From: an uncultured Pelagibacteraceae bacterium
Lineage (GTDB): Bacteria; Pseudomonadota; Alphaproteobacteria; Pelagibacterales; Pelagibacteraceae
Direction of reading: 5' to 3'
NCBI GenBank assembly: GCA_902610515.1
Contig: CACLVZ010000003.1
Location: 1 to 64,000 of the forward strand
Length of the DNA: 64,000 nucleotides
The position numbers and the translations under genes were made by a program. The first letter of the stretch is position 1. Every line of letters begins with the position of its first letter. Below, piece after piece: positions 37,047 through 46,221 of the stretch. The notes under the pieces were generated by a model that was given only the letters and a program-made list of their open reading frames with translations, ran no database searches and had not been told where the DNA came from.

Positions 37047-37370
37047 TTAATTAGAAATTTTGAAGTAACTGGACCCTTTTTTGCCAGAAAAAATTTCCTC
37101 AATCAGAGGATGTTTAACTGGTTCTTTTGAGTTATCTAAAAGTAAGTTTTGTTCTGAAACGTAAGCTTCATATGTCACCTCATTACTCTCAGCCAATAAA
37201 TGATAAAATGGCTGGTCTTTTCTCGGTCGAACTTCTTTAGGAATAGACTGATACCATTCCTCTGAATTATTAAATTCAAAATCTACGTCGTAAATAACTC
37301 CCCTAAAATCAAAGTGACGATGTTTAACTACTTCACCGATTGAAAATTTTGCATTGTTACTTGTTGCCAT
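37047..37370 (-). CDS. hspQ: heat shock protein HspQ (YccV-like)
   Basis: A 107-residue protein of the hemimethylated-DNA-binding YccV/HspQ family. In enterobacteria it acts as a specificity factor for Lon-type proteolysis. KFSIGEVVKHRHFDFRGVIYDVD at 8-30 and QPFYHLLAE with YEAYVSEQNLL near 52-80 are the family blocks. Divergent from yciB with 77 nt between. Confidence 0.87.
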   Translation of the reverse strand: MATSNNAKFSIGEVVKHRHFDFRGVIYDVDFEFNNSEEWYQSIPKEVRPRKDQPFYHLLAESNEVTYEAYVSEQNLLLDNSKEPVKHPLIEEIFSGKKGSSYFKISN

Positions 37371-37447
37371 AACTTATAGTTAATAATTTTTTTGATAAAA
37401 TCAATATCTAATTTGTTAAAGTTTTATTTTGTGTTAATCTATTTAAT

Positions 37448-37993
37448 GTGAATAAGTCATTTTTAAAATTTATAACTGACTTTGGGCCCTTATTAATTTT
37501 CTTTATAATCTATTATAAAAGCGGAAACAATCTCACAGTTGCTATTCCTCCTTTAATTATAGCTACCGTTATAGCTGTTATAATCATGTACTTCGTCGAA
37601 AAAAAAATACCATATGTGCCATTAGTAGGAGGTATAGTTATTACATTATTTGGTGGCCTTACTCTTTATTTTAACAACCCAATATTTATTTATATGAAGC
37701 CCACTATTGTTAATTTAATTTTTGCTGGAATATTGATTACTAGTAAAGTTTTTTTTCAAAGAAACTTTCTTAAGTTTTTTTTACAAACGGCTTTTCAATT
37801 AAATGACACAGGTTGGAATAAATTAAATTTTAGATGGGCTTATTTTTTTATATTTTTAGCAATATTGAATGAAATTGTTTGGAGAACACAACCTGAAACC
37901 ACTTGGGTAAACTTTAAGGTGTGGGGCATTTTACCAATTACTTTTATATTTACGGCTTTTCAGGTACCATTAATTAACAAGTATAAAATATGA
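37448..37993 (+). CDS. yciB: inner-membrane septation protein YciB/IspZ
   Basis: A 181-residue membrane protein with about five or six helices. The N-terminal FITDFGPLLIFFIIYYKSGNN and the C-terminal NEIVWRTQPETTWVNFKVWG near 138-157 define the IspZ/YciB family, implicated in septation and envelope integrity. The start is GTG at 37448-37450; an overlapping ATG at 37446 is out of frame. It overlaps the next gene by 4 nt. Confidence 0.92.
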   Translation: MNKSFLKFITDFGPLLIFFIIYYKSGNNLTVAIPPLIIATVIAVIIMYFVEKKIPYVPLVGGIVITLFGGLTLYFNNPIFIYMKPTIVNLIFAGILITSKVFFQRNFLKFFLQTAFQLNDTGWNKLNFRWAYFFIFLAILNEIVWRTQPETTWVNFKVWGILPITFIFTAFQVPLINKYKI

Positions 37994-38337
37994 ATAAAAT
38001 TAGATTAATTATAAATAATGATATTAAGAAAAATGAAAAGCAGAGATTTTTTATCAAGAAAGAGCTTCAAAGTATTTTAAATCTTTATGCAAGAATGGTA
38101 TCTAATGGGTCTTGGAAAGATTACTCTTTTTCAACTGGCTCAAAAGAAGTTTCATTTGATGTTTATCAAAGAGCATCTGAAAAACCCGTTTTAAGAATTA
38201 CAAAAAACTTAAAGCCAAATCATTTTAACGAAAAATATTTAATTAAAGATAAGGACGGAAAAGTAATTAAGAAGTCGGAAAGTCTAAATTTTCTAATAGA
38301 TAGAACTAGCTGGAATAGATTAAAACTTATAAAATAA
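37990..38337 (+). CDS. DUF2794-type conserved alphaproteobacterial protein
   Basis: A 115-residue soluble protein of unknown function. RFFIKKELQSILNLYARMVSNGSWKDYSF near 19-48 and the run of small beta-strand segments up to LIDRTSW match what I recall of DUF2794. Coupled to yciB through an ATGA overlap and ending directly against the convergent BI-1 gene. No catalytic motif is visible. Confidence 0.68.
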   Translation: MNKIRLIINNDIKKNEKQRFFIKKELQSILNLYARMVSNGSWKDYSFSTGSKEVSFDVYQRASEKPVLRITKNLKPNHFNEKYLIKDKDGKVIKKSESLNFLIDRTSWNRLKLIK

Positions 38338-39090
38338 TTATCTTCTTTGACCGAAAAGTCTTAAAAGCATTATGAAAAGATTTATGAAATCAAGGTAAAG
38401 TGTTAAAGCGCCCATAACAGCTTTCTTTCCCATCAGCTCACCACTATCGCTTACTAAATACATATTTTTAATTTTTTGAGTGTCATAAGCTGTTAAGCCC
38501 ACAAACACTAGTACGCCAATGATTGAAATTACAAAATACATCATAGAAGATTTCATAAAAATATTTACTAATGAAGCAATAATAATTCCAAATAGGCCCA
38601 TCATTAGAAATGAACCGAGTTTAGTAAGATCTCGTTTTGTCGTGTAGCCGTAAATACTCATTGCTCCGAAAGTACCAGCAGTAATAAAGAATACTCTTGT
38701 AATACTTGCGCCGGTATAAATTAAAAAAATTGATGAAAGCGATGCACCCATCAAAGCTGCAAAAACCCAGAAGGTAGTTTGCGCTTTAGCTGCTGACATT
38801 TTAGCTATTCCAAAGCTCATGTAAAAAACAATTGCAAGCGGAGCTAGCATTATTACCCATTTTAAACCTGAGGCGTATATCGAATTACCGAAATTAGTTA
38901 ATCCAATTATTTGACCTTCTGCTGAAGTAACAACTGCCATTTTGAAAAATAATAAAGCAATGAACCCGGTTAAAAGAACACCAGAAGCCATATAATTATA
39001 GACCTTAAGCATGTAAGATCTTAAGCCTTGATCTATAACTGCTTCGGTCGCTGATGAACGAACAGTTGATCTTTGTTTATTAATTTCCAT
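38338..39090 (-). CDS. Bax inhibitor-1/YccA family membrane protein
   Basis: A 250-residue integral membrane protein with seven hydrophobic helices. The family blocks are LRSYMLKVYNYMASGVLLTGFIA near 22-44 and YDTQKIKNMY near 205-214, the latter holding the conserved Asp; the helix LTLYLDFINLFIMLLRLFG closes the protein. Such proteins act as calcium-leak or stress-related membrane proteins and interact with FtsH in enterobacteria. The start is the ATG at 39088-39090; an upstream frame extension adds an unlikely 14 residues. Confidence 0.9.
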   Translation of the reverse strand: MEINKQRSTVRSSATEAVIDQGLRSYMLKVYNYMASGVLLTGFIALLFFKMAVVTSAEGQIIGLTNFGNSIYASGLKWVIMLAPLAIVFYMSFGIAKMSAAKAQTTFWVFAALMGASLSSIFLIYTGASITRVFFITAGTFGAMSIYGYTTKRDLTKLGSFLMMGLFGIIIASLVNIFMKSSMMYFVISIIGVLVFVGLTAYDTQKIKNMYLVSDSGELMGKKAVMGALTLYLDFINLFIMLLRLFGQRR

Positions 39091-39170
39091 TAGTAGATAT
39101 ATAAGTTTTTTTAAATACTTTTCAATAGGCAAAAATTGACCTAAAAAACTACTATAATTATTACAATTTT

Positions 39171-40208
39171 ATGAAATTTAAAAAATTAGGCACTACGGAC
39201 TTGGACGTGAGTTTAATATGTCTCGGAACTATGACGTGGGGTACACAGAATACTGAGAAAGATGCTTTTGAACAAATGGATTACTCCTTAAGTGAGGGGG
39301 TTAACTTTTTTGACACCGCAGAGCTTTACTCGGTGCCGCCTAACTCGGACTCTTATGGCAAAACCGAGGTTATGATTGGAAATTGGTTTGAAAAAAGAAA
39401 AAATAGAGAAAAAATAATTTTAGCTTCAAAAGTTGCAGGTCCAGGATGTAGTTGGATTAGAGGTGGGGGAAATAATTTTGATGAAAAAACAATTGGAAAA
39501 GCAATCGATGGGAGTTTAAAAAGATTAAAAACAGATTATATAGACTTATACCAATTGCATTGGCCCGAAAGATCAACCAATTACTTCGGCAAAAGAGATT
39601 ATACTATTGATAGTAATGAAGGAGAGTGGAATAGCTTTGAAAGCGTTCTAGAGGCTCTAGAAAAATTTATTCAGAGCGGAAAAATTAGGTACATTGGCAT
39701 GTCAAATGAAACTCCATACGGTCTATCGAGATATATTGAATTATCTAAAAATAAAAAATTACCTAGGATGATGTCAGTACAAAACCCTTACAATTTAGTT
39801 AATAGAACTTATGAAATCGGAATGTCTGAAATTTCAATAAGAGAAAGATGTGGACTTCTAGTTTATTACCCTCTTGCTACAGGTGCGCTATCTGGAAAAT
39901 ATAGAAATGGTCAAATGCCAAAAAATTCTAGGCAAGCTTTGTTCAAAGGTTGGGAGAGACATCTTAATCCTTTAGCTATGAAGGCGTACGAGGAATATTA
40001 TAAACTAGCTAAAGAAAATAACATGACAATGGCTCAGTTAGCACAGGCTTTTGTAAATACCAGACCTTTTGTTACGAGTAATATAATCGGGGCAACAACA
40101 ATGGAGCAATTAAAGGAAAATATAGATAGTGTAAATATTGAACTGTCCAATGAAATTTTAAATAAGATTGATGTTATCCATAATAATAACCCAAATCCAT
40201 CTCCTTAA
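39171..40208 (+). CDS. aldo/keto reductase, Tas type
   Basis: A 345-residue NADP-dependent TIM-barrel reductase. LGTMTWGTQNTEKDAFEQMDY near 18-38, the catalytic DTAELYSVP (Asp and Tyr) near 48-56, the Lys in LASKVAGPG near 82 and YQLHWPER near 120 are as in E. coli Tas. The natural substrate is unknown. A TATAAT box sits at 39153-39158, 12 nt before the ATG, without a well-spaced -35. Divergent from the BI-1 gene. Confidence 0.9.
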   Translation: MKFKKLGTTDLDVSLICLGTMTWGTQNTEKDAFEQMDYSLSEGVNFFDTAELYSVPPNSDSYGKTEVMIGNWFEKRKNREKIILASKVAGPGCSWIRGGGNNFDEKTIGKAIDGSLKRLKTDYIDLYQLHWPERSTNYFGKRDYTIDSNEGEWNSFESVLEALEKFIQSGKIRYIGMSNETPYGLSRYIELSKNKKLPRMMSVQNPYNLVNRTYEIGMSEISIRERCGLLVYYPLATGALSGKYRNGQMPKNSRQALFKGWERHLNPLAMKAYEEYYKLAKENNMTMAQLAQAFVNTRPFVTSNIIGATTMEQLKENIDSVNIELSNEILNKIDVIHNNNPNPSP

Positions 40209-40251
40209 TACAAAGCATTGAAATAGATAATTTTTAGTATAAAAATAAAAT

Positions 40252-40752
40252 ATGTCAGTTAAAAAAATTTTTATAATACTAATCCTATGTTTATTTTCTG
40301 TTAATACTTTTGCTGTTACCCCAAGATCAACTGGAAAATATAAAAACTGGGAAAGCTTTATAGCAGAAACTGATAAGGGAAAAATTTGCTTTGCTCAAAC
40401 TGTTCCGACGAAAAGAGCACCAGCTGCCGTAAAAAGAAACAAATCAAAGTTATTTGTAACTTTCAGGCCTTCTGAAGAAATCAAAGATGAAGTAAGTTTA
40501 ACAAGTGGCCATGATTATAAAACATCAAGTGTAACCGCTAGCTCTGGGAAAAGAAGGTATTCTTTTTTTTCACAAAAAGATTTTGCTTGGTTGTTGGATG
40601 ATCAGGAAGAGAAAAAATTCATTCAATTAATGAAAAGAGCAACAGACATAATAGTAAAAGCAAGAACCACAAAAGGAGCTGAGACTACTGATCACTATTC
40701 TATGATGGGATTCACAAAAGCATATAACACGGCAAAAAAAGCTTGCAGCTAG
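40252..40752 (+). CDS. exported IalB-like (invasion-associated locus B) family protein
   Basis: A 166-residue protein with an N-terminal signal peptide (VKKIFIILILCLFSVNTFA, residues 3-21) and a periplasmic domain. The spacing W...KICFAQTVP, VTFRP, a central KRRYSFF strand, then TTDHYSMMGFTKAYNTAKKAC follows the IalB family, with a Cys near 44 and the penultimate Cys probably disulfide-linked. Despite its name the family is widespread in free-living alphaproteobacteria and its role is not known. The argG ATG follows its stop directly. Confidence 0.72.
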   Translation: MSVKKIFIILILCLFSVNTFAVTPRSTGKYKNWESFIAETDKGKICFAQTVPTKRAPAAVKRNKSKLFVTFRPSEEIKDEVSLTSGHDYKTSSVTASSGKRRYSFFSQKDFAWLLDDQEEKKFIQLMKRATDIIVKARTTKGAETTDHYSMMGFTKAYNTAKKACS

Positions 40753-41937
40753 ATGAAAAAAATTGTTTTAGCCTACTCAGGCGGTTTGGACACATCCATA
40801 ATTTTGAGATGGTTACAAGAAAATTATAAAGCTGAGATAATAGCTTACACCTCTGATATCGGACAAGTTTTAAATAAAAAAAAAATTATTAAGAACGCTA
40901 AAAGATTAGGCGTAAAAAAAATAATTATAGAAAATCTAAAAAATATCTTTGTGAAAGATTATGTTTTTCCTATGATAAGAGCTCATGCAGTTTATGAAGG
41001 AGTATATTTATTAGGTACGTCTATTGCTAGGCCGTTAATTGCAAAAAGACAGATTGAAATTGCCAAAAAATTTAAAGCTTTTGCAGTTTCTCATGGTGCA
41101 ACTGGAAAAGGTAACGATCAAGTAAGATTTGAACTTGGTTACGCATATTTTGGAAAAAATAAAATTCAAACTATAGCACCGTGGAGAGAATGGAAATTGC
41201 AATCAAGAGCAGATTTAATTAAATACGCTAAAAAAAATAATATACCAATTCCTAAGGATAAAAAAGGTGCACCGCCATTTTCTGTAGATGACAATATTTT
41301 TCATACATCTACCGAAGGTAAGGTTTTAGAGGACCCAAAAAACTCTGCTCCTGAATTTATTTATCAGAGAACAGTTTCGCCACAAAAAGCTCCTAATAAA
41401 CCTACAAAAGTAAAAATTACTTTTAAAAACAGTGATCCAATTGCAATAAATGGAAAAAAATTAAGTCCTGAAAAGCTTTTAAGTAAATTAAATATTCTGG
41501 CTGGAAAAAATGGAATAGGGAGAGTTGATCTGGTTGAAAATAGATTTATTGGAATAAAATCTAGAGGTGTTTACGAAACTCCAGGTGGTACTGTGTTATA
41601 TAATGCACATAGAGCTATAGAGTCTGTAACTCTTGATAAAGAGACTGCTCATAAAAAAGAGAGAATAATGCCAGAATATGCCGAGCTAGTATATAACGGC
41701 TATTGGTTTTCAAAGAAAAGACTTAAATTACAAAAACTAATTGATAAAAAAAGAAACAAAGTATCTGGTGATATTGTTTTAAGTTTATGCAAAGGTAACG
41801 TAACTATTTTATCAAGAAGGACAAAAAATAAAGCTTATTCAATGAAAAAAGTTTCTTTTGAGGAGAATAAATACTTTAATAAAAGAAAAGTTGAAAATTT
41901 CATAAAATTTCACTCTAAACAGTTAAATAAAGCCTAA
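40753..41937 (+). CDS. argG: argininosuccinate synthase
   Basis: Joins citrulline and aspartate with ATP cleavage in arginine synthesis. It has 394 residues. AYSGGLDTSI at 6-15 is the PP-loop, YEGVYLLGTSIARPLIA near 87-103 and HGATGKGNDQVRFELGY near 115-131 bind citrulline and aspartate, and the C-terminal tetramer arm is present. Starts immediately after the IalB-like gene with no spacer. Confidence 0.97.
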   Translation: MKKIVLAYSGGLDTSIILRWLQENYKAEIIAYTSDIGQVLNKKKIIKNAKRLGVKKIIIENLKNIFVKDYVFPMIRAHAVYEGVYLLGTSIARPLIAKRQIEIAKKFKAFAVSHGATGKGNDQVRFELGYAYFGKNKIQTIAPWREWKLQSRADLIKYAKKNNIPIPKDKKGAPPFSVDDNIFHTSTEGKVLEDPKNSAPEFIYQRTVSPQKAPNKPTKVKITFKNSDPIAINGKKLSPEKLLSKLNILAGKNGIGRVDLVENRFIGIKSRGVYETPGGTVLYNAHRAIESVTLDKETAHKKERIMPEYAELVYNGYWFSKKRLKLQKLIDKKRNKVSGDIVLSLCKGNVTILSRRTKNKAYSMKKVSFEENKYFNKRKVENFIKFHSKQLNKA

Positions 41938-41959
41938 ATTTTTGATAGATTAATATTAA

Positions 41960-42346
41960 ATGAACAGTTCGATTCGAAATATTCAGTTAGTTGCGGTTAT
42001 AGTTGTTCTTGTATCAACTATTATTGCTTTCTTTTTAGAAATGAAAGAAATGTACGACAACAAAGACATTACATTAGCTGATTTGCTTTTAATGTTCATT
42101 TATATCGAAGTAATTGGTTTAGTTAGATCTTATTGGGAAACTCAATCCGTAAGAATAACATATCCTTTAATCATAGCTATTACAGCGCTAGCTCGGTTCA
42201 TAATATTACAAGATAAAGAGAGTGACCCTGCAAACTTGATTTATATTTCTTTAGCAATTTTAATAGTTGCGATTGCTACAGTTATTATAAGATTTAGAAA
42301 TAGTAGGTACTTAAAAATTGAAAAGTCTAGGTCAAGCGAGCTTTAA
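41960..42346 (+). CDS. psiE: PsiE-family membrane protein
   Basis: A 128-residue protein with four hydrophobic helices. The block TLADLLLMFIYIEVIGLVRSYW and RITYPLIIAITALARFIILQ near 38-86 matches the phosphate-starvation-inducible PsiE family. Function is not known. Its 3' end overlaps the convergent folD by 20 nt. No obvious phosphate-box is visible in the 22-nt spacer after argG. Confidence 0.75.
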   Translation: MNSSIRNIQLVAVIVVLVSTIIAFFLEMKEMYDNKDITLADLLLMFIYIEVIGLVRSYWETQSVRITYPLIIAITALARFIILQDKESDPANLIYISLAILIVAIATVIIRFRNSRYLKIEKSRSSEL

Positions 42347-43169
42347 AACACGTTAAAGTATTCTTTAATAAACACGCAATTGTCATTGGTCCTACACCTC
42401 CAGGAACAGGAGTTATTGCTTTAACATTATCTTTTAATGCATCAAAATTAACATCTCCTACTATTTTTTCTCCTACTTTATTAATACCAACATCTATAAC
42501 AATCGCATTTTTTTTTACCCAATCTTTTTTGATTAAATTTGGAACTCCGACAGCTGCTACTAAAATATCTGCTTTGAGGCACTCATTTTGTAAATTATTT
42601 GTTTTTGAGTGAACTATAGTTACGGTGCAATTTTCCTTTAACAATAATTGAGCCATTGGTTTACCATTTAAATTAGATCTTCCTATTATAACTGCGTGTT
42701 TGCCTGCTAAATTTGGCTCTATCTTTTTAATCAATAAAAGACATCCTAAAGGGGTGCAAGGAACGATTGAGTCATAACCTGATGAGAGGTTGCCAACATT
42801 TATTGGATTAAAACCGTCTACGTCTTTGGATGGGTTAATTGCATTTATAATTTTCTCCTTACTAATCTGGCTGGGCAAAGGAAGCTGAACTAAGATGCCA
42901 GAAATTTCATCATTTTTATTCAGTTCTTCAATTTTTTTTAAAATATCTTTTTCGCCTACATTTTTTGGGTATCTAATTATTTCAGAGTTAATGCCAACTT
43001 CTCTAGCGCTTTTTTCTTTATTCTTTACGTATATCAAACTGGGCGCAAAATCTCCGATCAATATAACTGTAAGACTGGGTGTTTTACCGCTTTTTTTCTT
43101 TAAATCTGAAATCTCTTTTTTAATTTCATTTCTAATAATCTCTGCTTCTTTTTTTCCGTCAATAATCAT
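42327..43169 (-). CDS. folD: methylenetetrahydrofolate dehydrogenase/cyclohydrolase
   Basis: Bifunctional C1-folate enzyme interconverting 5,10-methylene and 10-formyl tetrahydrofolate with NADP. It has 280 residues. YVKNKEKSAREVGI near 47-60 includes the catalytic Lys, GILVQLPLP near 95, DVDGFNPIN near 117-125, VIIGRSNLNGKPMAQLLL near 160 binds NADP, and PVPGGVGPMT near 260 is conserved. Coupled to the yggT gene by a 4-nt overlap. Confidence 0.96.
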   Translation of the reverse strand: MIIDGKKEAEIIRNEIKKEISDLKKKSGKTPSLTVILIGDFAPSLIYVKNKEKSAREVGINSEIIRYPKNVGEKDILKKIEELNKNDEISGILVQLPLPSQISKEKIINAINPSKDVDGFNPINVGNLSSGYDSIVPCTPLGCLLLIKKIEPNLAGKHAVIIGRSNLNGKPMAQLLLKENCTVTIVHSKTNNLQNECLKADILVAAVGVPNLIKKDWVKKNAIVIDVGINKVGEKIVGDVNFDALKDNVKAITPVPGGVGPMTIACLLKNTLTCFKARLT

Positions 43170-43462
43170 CTTAAAAATAATCCTGGCGCAAACATTTCAA
43201 AAACTAAATTTCTAAAAAACATTAATCCTAAAATCAGTATCACTGGAGAGATATCTATAGATCCTAAGTTAGGTAAAAATCTTCTGATAAAATTAAGAGG
43301 TGGTGCTGTCAATTTGTAAGAGATGTCCAAAACAGAATAAACAAAACGATTGCTTGTATTTAAAACGTTAAAAGCAACCAGCCAACTAAATATTACGTGG
43401 ATAATTAATATCCAGATGTAAAGGCTAACTATATTGTCGAAAAGAATTAATATCGACTTCAT
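43166..43462 (-). CDS. YggT-family membrane protein
   Basis: A 98-residue protein with two to three hydrophobic helices. YIWILIIHVIFSWLVAFN near 15-32, then LTAPPLNFIRRFLPNLGSIDISPVILILGL near 51-80, is the classic YggT pattern. YggT proteins influence ion homeostasis and polar or division-site membrane organisation; the mechanism is not known. It overlaps mscS and folD by one and four bases. Confidence 0.9.
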   Translation of the reverse strand: MKSILILFDNIVSLYIWILIIHVIFSWLVAFNVLNTSNRFVYSVLDISYKLTAPPLNFIRRFLPNLGSIDISPVILILGLMFFRNLVFEMFAPGLFLR

Positions 43463-44553
43463 TAATTTTTCTCCACATAAACTGATGTACTTGGAAAAGC
43501 AAAAGACGCATCATTTTTTTCTACTATATTTTTTATTTCTAGGGCTAAAAGATCTTTTACCTTCATCCACTCTAAGTATTTTGTGGTTTTAGTAAAACAT
43601 ATTAGTTTAATATCTATTGAACTTGCAGCAAATTGATCGATTTTCACTGATAGCATTGTATTTTCTGATTTTGAAAATAATTCACTATTTTTTATATAAT
43701 TCTCTATCTGTTGTTTGATATCAATTAATTGTTTGCTTGTTGTTCTATACTCTAGGCCTATAATCCAATTAATCCTCCTGTTGGTAATTAAAGAATTATT
43801 TATTACTGCTTTTTCTGCAAACTGAAAATTAGGGATTGTTGCAAGAGATTTGTCAAATCTTCTAACAACTGTAGATCTAAAACCTATTGACTCTACTGAG
43901 CCTTCAATAACATCTTCAACATATATCCAATCTCCAACTTTAAATCTTTTCTCGACTAAAACTAATATGCCTGAAATTAAATTTTTAAATAAATCTTGCG
44001 CTCCGAGTGCAACGGCAACACCAAATAGTCCTAGTCCGGCTATAATTGGTCCAATTTTAATTCCCCAAAGTTCTAAAACAGCAGCTAATCCCAGGATTAT
44101 TATTAAAACCTTTAGAGCTTTGATAATCCAATTAACTAAATCCCTCGAGAGTAAATCACTGACAGATTTTACAACAGTTGAAAAGGGTCCAATGATTTGG
44201 TGAAAGGTCCAGAATATAAGAATTGTAATTAAAGAACGATTAATAGTTTCTAAAAAATCTGCAGCTTGAGTTTCAATAGTTAAATAACTAGTAGCTACAA
44301 AAAAACCTAGTACAATCGGAAAAAACTTAGCTGGCCCTTCCATAGACTTTACAAGAGTATTATCAAAGTTATTTGAGGTTTTTGATACGTAATTCTCCAA
44401 TCTTTTAATTACGAATTTTGAAAATATTCCTCTTAAAAAAAGAAAAAATAAGAAAATTATTAAAGCAATAATAATTTCTGAAATATTAACTCCTGAAATA
44501 CCTTTGTTCCAAACATCTAAAAATAATATCTTAAAATTTTGTAATACTTCCAT
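43462..44553 (-). CDS. MscS-family mechanosensitive channel
   Basis: A 363-residue channel of the small-conductance type, releasing solutes on hypo-osmotic shock. Five hydrophobic helices fill residues 1-185. The pore helix is Gly/Ala-rich (GPIIAGLGLFGVAVALGAQD near 167-186), followed by the beta domain FKVGDWIYVEDVIEGSVESIGFRSTVVRRFD and a C-terminal mixed domain. The helix number is larger than in E. coli MscS. Confidence 0.92.
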   Translation of the reverse strand: MEVLQNFKILFLDVWNKGISGVNISEIIIALIIFLFFLFLRGIFSKFVIKRLENYVSKTSNNFDNTLVKSMEGPAKFFPIVLGFFVATSYLTIETQAADFLETINRSLITILIFWTFHQIIGPFSTVVKSVSDLLSRDLVNWIIKALKVLIIILGLAAVLELWGIKIGPIIAGLGLFGVAVALGAQDLFKNLISGILVLVEKRFKVGDWIYVEDVIEGSVESIGFRSTVVRRFDKSLATIPNFQFAEKAVINNSLITNRRINWIIGLEYRTTSKQLIDIKQQIENYIKNSELFSKSENTMLSVKIDQFAASSIDIKLICFTKTTKYLEWMKVKDLLALEIKNIVEKNDASFAFPSTSVYVEKN

Positions 44554-45252
44554 CTAATTACCAATTTTTATAAGTTCATCTCCAGCTTCGAAGGTTTCTA
44601 AATTTTTCCATCCAGCTTCTTTGAAAACATTTATAACTTTTTCACTTATACACATAACTCTTGAGCCTGTCATCAATCCATTGAGTGAGTACTTTTTTGC
44701 TAAATCAATAAAGCTTTCTGCACTCCTTTTTGAGTAAACAAAAATTATGTCAGGAGGATGATCCTTGATTAAATTATTAGTATCTTGGTTCAATTCTCTA
44801 ATTTTTTCTGAAGTGTAGTTGATAATTTTATCTATTTGAAAACCCTCTTTTTGTAGCTCTAGATCTAAGTCTGAGGTAATATTATCTCCACATATATATG
44901 CTAAGACTTTTTTTTTATCTAAGTCACCTGAACTAACAATCATATTTTTTAGAGCATTTATAGTCCCGCCAGCTGAAATAGTATTGTTATAACCTTGTTG
45001 TCTTACAATCTTTTCTGTAATTGCTCCAACGCAGAAACAAAGTTTATTTCTATCTGGTTTTAATAAGTTTAGACTCCTTATTGCATTAGCACTTGTAAAT
45101 ATAAATGCGTTGTATTTCTCAGGATTAATAGGATCAAGTTTTGCTTTAGAGATTTTTAAAGTAGGAACATGAATAATTTTATGACCTAAAGAAAATAATT
45201 TTCCCATTAAATCCTCAGAGTCTATTAAAGGTCTTGTTATTATAATATTCAT
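44554..45252 (-). CDS. hemD: uroporphyrinogen-III synthase
   Basis: Cyclises hydroxymethylbilane to uroporphyrinogen III. It has 232 residues and the weak conservation normal for HemD. The opening ITRPLIDSEDL and the blocks AFIFTSANAIRSL near 50 and DIIFVYSKRSAESF near 158 fit the family. Position directly after hemC, overlapping by 4 nt, makes the call firm. Confidence 0.9.
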   Translation of the reverse strand: MNIIITRPLIDSEDLMGKLFSLGHKIIHVPTLKISKAKLDPINPEKYNAFIFTSANAIRSLNLLKPDRNKLCFCVGAITEKIVRQQGYNNTISAGGTINALKNMIVSSGDLDKKKVLAYICGDNITSDLDLELQKEGFQIDKIINYTSEKIRELNQDTNNLIKDHPPDIIFVYSKRSAESFIDLAKKYSLNGLMTGSRVMCISEKVINVFKEAGWKNLETFEAGDELIKIGN

Positions 45253-46166
45253 TTTTTCTTAAATTTTTCTCCGGCTAGATCTAATAATTTTTCCCCAACA
45301 CTTTTTCCAATAAAAGAAGCATCAATCTCTCTTCCTGTAAGTTCATATTCAAAACTATCCTGGCCGCTATCCGAGAAAAGCTGACCTTTAAGTTTCAAAT
45401 TATGATTTTCAATTTCAGCTAACCCACCTAGTGCAGTATCGCAATCGCCACCAATAGTTTGAAGCATTTTTCTTTCAGCTGTCGCGCAAAGACTGGTTTC
45501 GTTATCGTTAATTTTTTTTATCGAATTTCTAATTTCATCTTCCTTCCTACATTGTACAGCAATTATTCCTTGTCCAACTGCTGGTAAGATATGTTCACGA
45601 TTAAAAGTAAAGCTGATCTTTCTATCAAGTTTAAGTGATTTTACTCCGGCAGCAGCAAGAATGATTCCATCTAAGTTGCTCTCGTTGATTTTATTTATTC
45701 TAGTATCAATATTTCCCCGAATATTGATTACAGAAATTTTATTATTAATTTTTTTTAATTGGAGTTCTCTCCTTTTTGAACTTGAGCCAATTTTCACTCC
45801 ATCTCTTAAATCAGAAACACTTTTAATTCTTTCACTAATTATTACATCTCGATAATCGTTTCTTTTTAAATATGCTCCTATCAAAAGGTTCTCATTTTCA
45901 TTTCCCTCCATATCTTTTAGAGAATGTACCGCAATATCTATCTCCTTTTTTAATAAGCTTTCCTCAATTTCTTTACAAAATAAATTTTTTCCACCTATTT
46001 CTGAGATCTTCTTGTTTAAGTTTAAATCACCCGATGTTGTAATAGCTTTAAAATGAATATTTTCCTCTCTAAGGTCATTATTGTTTTTTATTAATAGTTC
46101 CTTTACTTTTGCCACATAGGCTAAAGAAAGTTTACTGCCTCGAGCTCCAATTGTAATTTTTGTCAT
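45249..46166 (-). CDS. hemC: hydroxymethylbilane synthase (porphobilinogen deaminase)
   Basis: Polymerises four porphobilinogens. It has 305 residues. ITIGARGSKLSLAY at the N-terminus, VHSLKDME near 80, IGSSSKRRELQL near 125, VGQGIIAVQCR near 193 and the cofactor Cys in GGDCDTALGG near 239 are all present. With hemD it supplies hemE, hemH and hemJ encoded 15 kb away. Divergent from tsaD. Confidence 0.96.
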   Translation of the reverse strand: MTKITIGARGSKLSLAYVAKVKELLIKNNNDLREENIHFKAITTSGDLNLNKKISEIGGKNLFCKEIEESLLKKEIDIAVHSLKDMEGNENENLLIGAYLKRNDYRDVIISERIKSVSDLRDGVKIGSSSKRRELQLKKINNKISVINIRGNIDTRINKINESNLDGIILAAAGVKSLKLDRKISFTFNREHILPAVGQGIIAVQCRKEDEIRNSIKKINDNETSLCATAERKMLQTIGGDCDTALGGLAEIENHNLKLKGQLFSDSGQDSFEYELTGREIDASFIGKSVGEKLLDLAGEKFKKK

Positions 46167-46221
46167 TAATTGATTATATATTTGAAAGAAGTATTTTATA
46201 CTATTTTAATTTTTTAGAGAG

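Noticed and set aside
36914-37102. Small open frame covering the hspQ-ccmC spacer
   Set aside because: It overlaps the end of hspQ and the hairpin; no ribosome site and no protein-like pattern are seen.
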